Part shown: positions 7,154-10,897 of the stretch, in pieces
Position numbering within the stretch: the first letter of the stretch is position 1
Layout: each line of letters opens with the position of its first letter
Assembly (NCBI GenBank): GCA_041484525.1
Contig: JBGPHT010000215.1
Span: 1-10,897 of the forward strand
Source of the DNA: JBGPHT01 sp041484525
Lineage (GTDB): Bacteria > Acidobacteriota > Terriglobia > Bryobacterales > Bryobacteraceae
DNA length: 10,897 bases
Direction: 5' to 3'
Position numbers and translations under genes: made by a program
Notes under the pieces: generated by a model
Seen by the model: the letters and a program-made list of their open reading frames with translations, nothing else
What the model was told of the DNA's origin: nothing
The model's database searches: none

Positions 7154-7723
7154 ATGTGGAATAAACGGCGGGAGGACGAACCGCCCAGGCCCTATAGCCC
7201 ACCACCCGCGAATCCGGCCCCGGTAGCGCCAAGTTCTCTAGAACCGAAAAAGGAGGCTACACCCGTGTCCAGCATGCCCCAACGATTTGAGCCTGCAGAA
7301 GCCAGCCGCGGAGGATCCGCCACGATTGGAAAGGCCGTCAGAATCGTCGGCCAGATTTACAGCAAGGAAGATCTCTACGTTGATGGCGATCTCGAAGGCA
7401 CGGTGGAAGCCATGGAGCACAAGCTGACCATCGGGCCCAACGGCACCGTGCACGCCGGCGTGAAGGCGCGCGAGGTGGTTGTCCTGGGCACGATCCAAGG
7501 CAACGTGGAGGCCCACGACAAGATTGAGATTCGCAAGGATGCCAAGCTTGTGGGCGACATCAAGACGGCGCGCATCATCATCGAGGATGGCGCCTATTTC
7601 AAGGGCAGCATCGACATCGTGAAGCCCGAACCGGCTAAAGCGGCGCCTAAACCGCAGCCTGCCGCCCCGGCCGCCGCGCCCGCCAACACGCCGGTTTCCG
7701 CCGGCGCACCGGCCAAACCATAG
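7154..7723 (+). CDS. Bactofilin (polymer-forming cytoskeletal protein)
   Basis: A 189-residue bactofilin. The central domain (about 56-156) shows the repeated short beta strands of the right-handed beta-helix fold: ATIGKAVRIVGQI, LYVDGDLEGTVEA, LTIGPNGTVHAGV, VVVLGTIQGNVEA, IEIRKDAKLVGDI, and IIIEDGAYFKGSI. Such proteins assemble without nucleotides into filaments under the inner membrane and serve as scaffolds in cell shape and wall synthesis. The Pro-rich N-terminal tail begins MWNKRRE, a hydrophobic-plus-basic start like the membrane-targeting ends of other bactofilins. The C-terminal tail (about 158-189) is Pro/Ala/Lys-rich and probably disordered. ATG 7154 has GGAAGG seven bases upstream. 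A second, in-frame GTG at 7265 also has a very strong site and would make a 152-residue form lacking the N-terminal tail. A methyltransferase-like gene follows after 10 bases. Confidence 0.92.
   Translation: MWNKRREDEPPRPYSPPPANPAPVAPSSLEPKKEATPVSSMPQRFEPAEASRGGSATIGKAVRIVGQIYSKEDLYVDGDLEGTVEAMEHKLTIGPNGTVHAGVKAREVVVLGTIQGNVEAHDKIEIRKDAKLVGDIKTARIIIEDGAYFKGSIDIVKPEPAKAAPKPQPAAPAAAPANTPVSAGAPAKP
7247..7267 (+). promoter_or_regulatory. Internal Shine-Dalgarno and in-frame GTG start within the bactofilin gene
   Basis: AAAAAGGAGG (7247-7256) is complementary to the anti-Shine-Dalgarno end of 16S rRNA. It lies eight bases before GTG 7265, which is codon 38 of the bactofilin frame. It is the strongest ribosome site seen in the window. 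It could be a real second start, the true single start, or a by-product of Lys-Lys-Glu being coded AAA-AAG-GAG. Confidence 0.5.
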
Positions 7724-7733
7724 CCGTCGGAAA

Positions 7734-8444
7734 ATGCCGCTGGGACCCTTCAAGAACTTTCTGCGCGGCGGGGTAACCTCCGGGAAGGGCGGTTCCCCGG
7801 GCAATGGCGCCTCCGTCCCTGGCGGCCGTTCTCGTTTCGGCTCGCGTAACTCGGGAAGCGCCGAAAACATCGCGACCCGGCAGAGCCGCGGGCTGGACGA
7901 ATTCTTCAGCTACATCCGCGGGCAATCCGGGCTCACGATTCTCGATCTCGGCGGCGCCACGCAGCAGAACGTAAGCTTCATCACGAACCTGGGCCACCGC
8001 CTCTATTCCGAGGATTTCATCCAGTTGTTGAACGAGACGTTCGGCAATGACGACACGGACCAGTCGAATCCCGGCCGCATCGAGTACTTCCTGAAGCAGG
8101 CGCTGGATTATCCGGAGCAGCACTTCGACGGTGTCCTGATCTGGGACACGCTCGAATATCTCTCGCCGGCGCTGCTGGGGGCCGTGGTGGAGCGGCTCCA
8201 CAAAGTGGTCCGCCCCAAGAGCTACATGCTGGCTTTCTTCCACTCCGACGATAAGCTCGAAGCCGTGGAGAGCTATACCTTCCGCATCCAGGAAGTGAAT
8301 ATGCTGCAGGTGGCGCAGCACAGCCTGCATCGCCCGGCGCAGTTATTCAACAACCGCAGCCTGGAAAAACTCTTCGGCAAGTTCGAATCCGTGAAGTTCT
8401 TCCTGACGCGCGAACGCCTGCGCGAAGTGATCGTGAAGGCCTAA
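7734..8444 (+). CDS. Class I SAM methyltransferase-like protein
   Basis: A 236-residue protein with the outline of a class I methyltransferase. Motif I is LTILDLGGATQQNVSF (67-82), in which the usual G-x-G-x-G is reduced to G-G-A-T. YSEDF (91-95) is where the acidic residue of strand 2 is expected. FDGVLIWDTLEYL (131-143) fits the motif IV region, and VVRPKSYMLAFF (158-169) fits the motif after it. Residues 11-45 are rich in Gly, Ser and Arg (GGRSRFGSR) and look disordered. The end is basic and hydrophobic. No signal peptide or membrane segment is present, so it is cytoplasmic. The substrate cannot be told. It starts 10 bases after the bactofilin stop with only a weak GGAAA upstream, so it is very likely translated from the same mRNA. 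Whether it still binds SAM is uncertain given the altered motif I. Confidence 0.7.
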   Translation: MPLGPFKNFLRGGVTSGKGGSPGNGASVPGGRSRFGSRNSGSAENIATRQSRGLDEFFSYIRGQSGLTILDLGGATQQNVSFITNLGHRLYSEDFIQLLNETFGNDDTDQSNPGRIEYFLKQALDYPEQHFDGVLIWDTLEYLSPALLGAVVERLHKVVRPKSYMLAFFHSDDKLEAVESYTFRIQEVNMLQVAQHSLHRPAQLFNNRSLEKLFGKFESVKFFLTRERLREVIVKA

Positions 8445-9475
8445 CGCGTCAGCCGGTCCTTCACCATCCCGAAGACACGGTTGAAATCCAGATCGAGCGC
8501 CACGGTGACGGGCGTCGCATCCGGCGCCACGAGCCGGTCGAGCGTCACGGTTGCGCCATAGAATTTCCCCCACGCCGTCAGCACATCCACGTATCGCGTT
8601 TCCCATTTCGTCACGAACCCGGGGTCGATCAGGTACGCCGCCGCCAGCTCGTCCCACAGGTATCCGGCCGCATCTGCGCGCTTCAGGAACCCGGGGTAGC
8701 GATTGCCGGCATCCTCGCGATACAACTCCGCGACCGGCGTGCGCGCGGCCACGATCTGGTTGAAATGGGCCTTGCTCACCCGCGCCAGGTTGCAGATATC
8801 CAGCGCGAACATCACCTTTTTCGGAATGCGCGATCGCAGCACCACGCGCGCCGCCTCGGGGTCGAACCAGAAGTTGAACTCGGCCGAGGGCGACGCGTTA
8901 CCCGCCACCTTCAGGTTGCCGCCCATGAAGACGATCTGCTTGATCTTGGTCTCGATTTCCGGCCGCAGCCGCAGTGCCAGTGCGATGTTCGTCATCGGAC
9001 CGAGCGCCAGAATGGTGACCTCTCCCGGACGCCGCTCGATCTCGGCGATCAGAAACTCCACGGCGCCGCGGCGCGCCTTGCGCATCGTCAGCTTCGCGCC
9101 GGGCGCCGCTTGCACCTCAGCCGGGTTCTGCGCAAAGGCACCCGTGTATTCCAAGCCGCCCCACCGCCGCTCGGCCTCTTTCGCCATCGCCGCCGCGTGT
9201 ACCAGGGGCGTCTGGGCGCCGGTGAAGACGGGAAGCTGGGAATGGTTCAGCAGGTCGAGAATGTGGTGCATGTACTCCGCACCTTGCAACGGCCAGACGT
9301 TTCCCGGAACCACGGTGATGCCCGGAATCGTGACTTGCGCCGGGCTGCGCAGCAGCATCACCAGCGCTGCGCCGTCATCCCCGAAGACGCCTGAATCGGT
9401 GTCGAACAGGACGATCTCCCGCCCCGCCGACAACACCGGCGCCGCCAGTAACAGTCCCGCCAAAATCCGCCGCAT
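8441..9475 (-). CDS. Secreted inosine-uridine-type nucleoside hydrolase
   Basis: A 344-residue enzyme expected to split nucleosides (or a related N-riboside) into base and ribose. It has a Sec signal peptide (MRRILAGLLLAAPVLSA, cleavage near 17), so it acts outside the cytoplasm. The calcium site is present: DTD (25-27) and DD (33-34) in the N-terminal loop, and D275 in LWDELAAAYLIDP. LGPMTNIAL (159-167), MGGN (184-187), EFN (199-201) and DPEAA (205-209) match the ribose-binding and core motifs of the family. Two details differ: the loop reads D-T-D-S-G-V-F-G-D-D where many relatives have D-T-D-x-G-x-D-x-D-D, and Trp precedes D275 where the classic enzymes have His. Its stop codon shares bases with that of the convergent methyltransferase gene. 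TATCAT ends eight bases before the ATG; AAGG lies only three bases away, too near for a usual ribosome site. Confidence 0.9.
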   Translation of the reverse strand: MRRILAGLLLAAPVLSAGREIVLFDTDSGVFGDDGAALVMLLRSPAQVTIPGITVVPGNVWPLQGAEYMHHILDLLNHSQLPVFTGAQTPLVHAAAMAKEAERRWGGLEYTGAFAQNPAEVQAAPGAKLTMRKARRGAVEFLIAEIERRPGEVTILALGPMTNIALALRLRPEIETKIKQIVFMGGNLKVAGNASPSAEFNFWFDPEAARVVLRSRIPKKVMFALDICNLARVSKAHFNQIVAARTPVAELYREDAGNRYPGFLKRADAAGYLWDELAAAYLIDPGFVTKWETRYVDVLTAWGKFYGATVTLDRLVAPDATPVTVALDLDFNRVFGMVKDRLTR

Positions 9476-9483
9476 GAACCTTA

Positions 9484-9489
9484 ATGATA
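9484..9489 (-). promoter_or_regulatory. -10 hexamer TATCAT directly before the nucleoside hydrolase
   Basis: On the minus strand, TATCAT matches TATAAT in five of six bases and ends eight bases before ATG 9475. A weak -35-like TTCCAG (9508-9513) lies 18 bases upstream. This predicts a start at or near the ATG, a leaderless transcript. Confidence 0.4.
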
Positions 9490-9540
9490 AGGCGGGAGCG
9501 GGGCCAACTGGAAGGCGACGGGCCGAGAGCCAAGTCGAGA

Positions 9541-9690
9541 GGCATGGTATTCACCGCCGAGACGCCGAGAGCGCCGAGAAGCAACAAGATAGTCAAAAGT
9601 GCCGGCCCTTATGCCGCCACTGTGTTCACTCGAAGCCTCTGACTGTTGCCTTTCTTCTCGGCGCTCGCGGCGTCTCGTCGGTGAATGCCT
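9541..9690. repeat. Inverted-repeat element built from GCCGAGA units
   Basis: Arms at 9549-9581 and 9654-9686 are inverted copies, 33 bases each, with 31 matches and a 72-base spacer. GCAAC also recurs just inside both arms. Within the left arm GCCGAGA repeats three times (9556, 9564 and 9573), an 8-9 base period. Read in one frame each arm gives RRDAESAEK or RRDAASAEK, a peptide familiar from spurious ORFs at dispersed repeats in high-GC genomes (recalled, not checked). It lies between two divergent genes and could form a large hairpin or cruciform. It has no transposase, so it may be a non-autonomous or REP-like element. Confidence 0.75.
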
Positions 9691-9703
9691 GGTTGTTCGT
9701 GAT

Positions 9704-9732
9704 TTGTTGCCGCACGCCGGCCGCGGTAAAAT
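9704..9732 (+). promoter_or_regulatory. Sigma-70-type promoter of the MocA-family oxidoreductase
   Basis: TTGTTG (9704-9709) and TAAAAT (9727-9732) are exactly 17 bases apart, the best promoter in the window. The -10 box ends nine bases before ATG 9742, so the transcript should start within a few bases of the ATG or at it. The leader has no clear ribosome site. Confidence 0.55.
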
Positions 9733-9741
9733 CGCAGAGCC

Positions 9742-10746
9742 ATGAACAAAGTTCGATGGGGCATCCTGGGCGTCTCCAAATTCGCCGTCACCAAAATGAT
9801 TCCGGGCTTGCGGAAATGCACTCTCTGCGAGATCGCGGGTATTGCTTCGCGCGAATTCACCCGCGCCCAAGACGCCGCGCGTGAATTCGAGATTCCACAC
9901 GCCTACGGCTCCTACGAAGCCATGCTCGCCGATCCCGCCATTGAGGCCGTCTACATCCCGCTGCCGAACCACATGCACGTCCCGTGGTCCATCCGCGCGG
10001 CCGAGGCGGGCAAACACGTCCTCTGCGAAAAGCCCATCGGGATGAACGCCGCCGAGACGCTCGAACTGATCGCCGCGCGCGACCGCACCGGCGTCACCAT
10101 CGGCGAAGCGTTCATGGTCAGGACGCACCCGCAGTGGACCCGCACCATGGACCTGGTCCGCGCCGGCCGCATCGGCAAACTCCAGGCCGCCGCCGGCACC
10201 TTCAGCTACGTCAATCTCAAATCGGAAAACATTCGCAACATCCGCGACTACGGCGGCGGGGCGCTGTACGACATCGGCTGCTACCCGATCAAGACTTCGC
10301 GCATGGTCTTCGGCGAGGAACCGCGGCGCGTCTCCGCCACCATCGTGCGCGACGCGCGTTTCGGCGGCGTCGACGTTCTGACTTCGGCCATCCTGGAGTA
10401 CCCCTCCGGCCACGCGATCTTCACGTGCAGTACGCAGCTCGCACCGCAACAGGGGATGAAGTTTTACGGCACCGGCGGCCGCATCGAAATCGAGCTTCCG
10501 TTCAACCCTCTGCCCGATGCTGTGTCCCGCATCTACGTGGATGGCGTCCTGGAGGAGATTCCACCATGCGACCAGTACACGGTCCAGGGCGATGCATTCT
10601 CGCGCGCCATCCGCGAAGGCACGCCCCCGCCGGTGCCACTCGAAGACTCCCTCAACAATATGCGAGTGATTGAAGCCGCATTCCGGGCCGCGGAATCCGG
10701 CCGGTGGGAAGAACCGCTCTCCCACGCCACGGCGTCGCAGCGGTAA
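9742..10746 (+). CDS. Gfo/Idh/MocA-family NAD(P)-dependent oxidoreductase
   Basis: A 334-residue sugar-type dehydrogenase or oxidoreductase. The Rossmann start is VRWGILGVSKFA (4-15), a G-x-x-G-x-x-x-x-A version of the dinucleotide motif. EKPIG (96-100) carries the catalytic lysine. GGGALYDIGCYPI (171-183) is the second-domain motif; having Tyr rather than His after D-I-G-C resembles glucose-fructose oxidoreductase and xylose dehydrogenase rather than inositol dehydrogenase. No signal peptide or twin-arginine motif is present, so it is probably cytoplasmic. The substrate is not visible. The convergent neighbour is a DUF1080 protein; relatives of both families take part in routes through 3-keto sugars, so a role in oxidising or reducing glycosides is plausible but inferred. 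It is divergent from the nucleoside hydrolase across the inverted repeat. Confidence 0.9.
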   Translation: MNKVRWGILGVSKFAVTKMIPGLRKCTLCEIAGIASREFTRAQDAAREFEIPHAYGSYEAMLADPAIEAVYIPLPNHMHVPWSIRAAEAGKHVLCEKPIGMNAAETLELIAARDRTGVTIGEAFMVRTHPQWTRTMDLVRAGRIGKLQAAAGTFSYVNLKSENIRNIRDYGGGALYDIGCYPIKTSRMVFGEEPRRVSATIVRDARFGGVDVLTSAILEYPSGHAIFTCSTQLAPQQGMKFYGTGGRIEIELPFNPLPDAVSRIYVDGVLEEIPPCDQYTVQGDAFSRAIREGTPPPVPLEDSLNNMRVIEAAFRAAESGRWEEPLSHATASQR

Positions 10747-10751
10747 GGAAC

Positions 10752-10897
10752 CTACGCCTTCGACAGATCGTAGCCGCGCAGCCTCCGGATCCAGACGTTG
10801 CGATACCGGACGGGGTTGTTGTGGTCCTGCAGCATGAGCGGTTCCTCCGCGCCGTGCGCCGTGTACTTCGCCACTTGCCGGTACACCATCGCGCCCA
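10752..10897 (-). CDS. DUF1080 (3-keto-disaccharide hydrolase family) protein, 3' end only
   Basis: The minus strand encodes 47 residues and a TAG at 10752-10754, continuing past the right edge. The visible part reads VYRQVAKYTAHG, then EEPLMLQDHNNPVRYRNVWI and a short tail ending DLSKA. The P-L-x-L-Q-D-H-x-N-P-V-R-x-R-N-x-W-I-R pattern is the hallmark C-terminal end of DUF1080 proteins, a concanavalin-like beta-sandwich family; some members hydrolyse 3-keto-glycosides. Members are usually secreted, but the N-terminus is not in the window. The gene converges on the oxidoreductase with only five bases between the stops, so there is no room for a separate terminator. Confidence 0.85.
   Translation of the reverse strand, partial: GAMVYRQVAKYTAHGAEEPLMLQDHNNPVRYRNVWIRRLRGYDLSKA

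Noticed and set aside
9549..9686. The paired repeats as a CRISPR array
   Set aside because: There are only two copies, in opposite orientation, 72 bases apart, with no cas genes; an inverted-repeat element fits better.
9541..9690. The RRDAESAEK-type frames as small protein genes
   Set aside because: The peptide comes from a repetitive DNA element; neither frame has a ribosome site and both are commonly mis-annotated.
9481..10725. Minus-strand open frame of 414 codons
   Set aside because: Antisense to the MocA-family gene and passes through the inverted repeat; no domain seen.

Overview
The window looks like an ordinary chromosomal segment of a high-GC soil acidobacterium, probably of the Solibacter/Bryobacter group. 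This is inferred from the gene mix and from the style of the proteins: secreted glycoside-hydrolase-like and PPC-repeat proteins, a MocA-type oxidoreductase beside a DUF1080 sugar hydrolase, and a bactofilin followed by a methyltransferase. There is no phage, plasmid, transposase, CRISPR array, rRNA or tRNA.

Left region (1-5613): a possible gene tail enters from the left and stops at 33-35. A perfect 13-bp hairpin (89-122) then separates it from a minus-strand run. In transcription order this run holds a secreted protein of six PPC-like repeats (5613-3538), a DnaC/DnaI-type AAA+ helicase loader with a zinc finger (3515-2724), a secreted protein resembling the start of a GH35/GH42 beta-galactosidase barrel (TTG start at 2727, 4-base overlap with the loader) and a small charged exported protein (380-141).

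Middle region (5666-8444): der, the ribosome-assembly GTPase with two G domains, is followed by a 175-base intergenic stretch. Then come a bactofilin and, 10 bases downstream, a class I methyltransferase-like protein. The bactofilin has two ribosome-binding-site/start combinations in frame, which could give a long and a short form.

Right region (8441-10897): a secreted nucleoside hydrolase on the minus strand meets the methyltransferase stop to stop, with the two stop codons sharing bases. It is divergent from a Gfo/Idh/MocA oxidoreductase, and the 266-base gap between them carries an inverted repeat with 33-base arms. The oxidoreductase converges on the 3' end of a DUF1080 (3-keto-glycoside hydrolase family) gene that runs off the right edge.

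The most interesting global pattern is regulatory. At least four genes (loader, der, nucleoside hydrolase, oxidoreductase) have a good -10-like hexamer ending only 7-9 bases before the ATG and no well-spaced Shine-Dalgarno, which suggests leaderless transcripts. The bactofilin gene has conventional sites. I see no clearly new defence or mobile system. The best candidates for follow-up are the bactofilin dual start with its methyltransferase partner, the leaderless-promoter pattern, the inverted-repeat element, and the helicase loader overlapped by a degenerate glycosidase gene.
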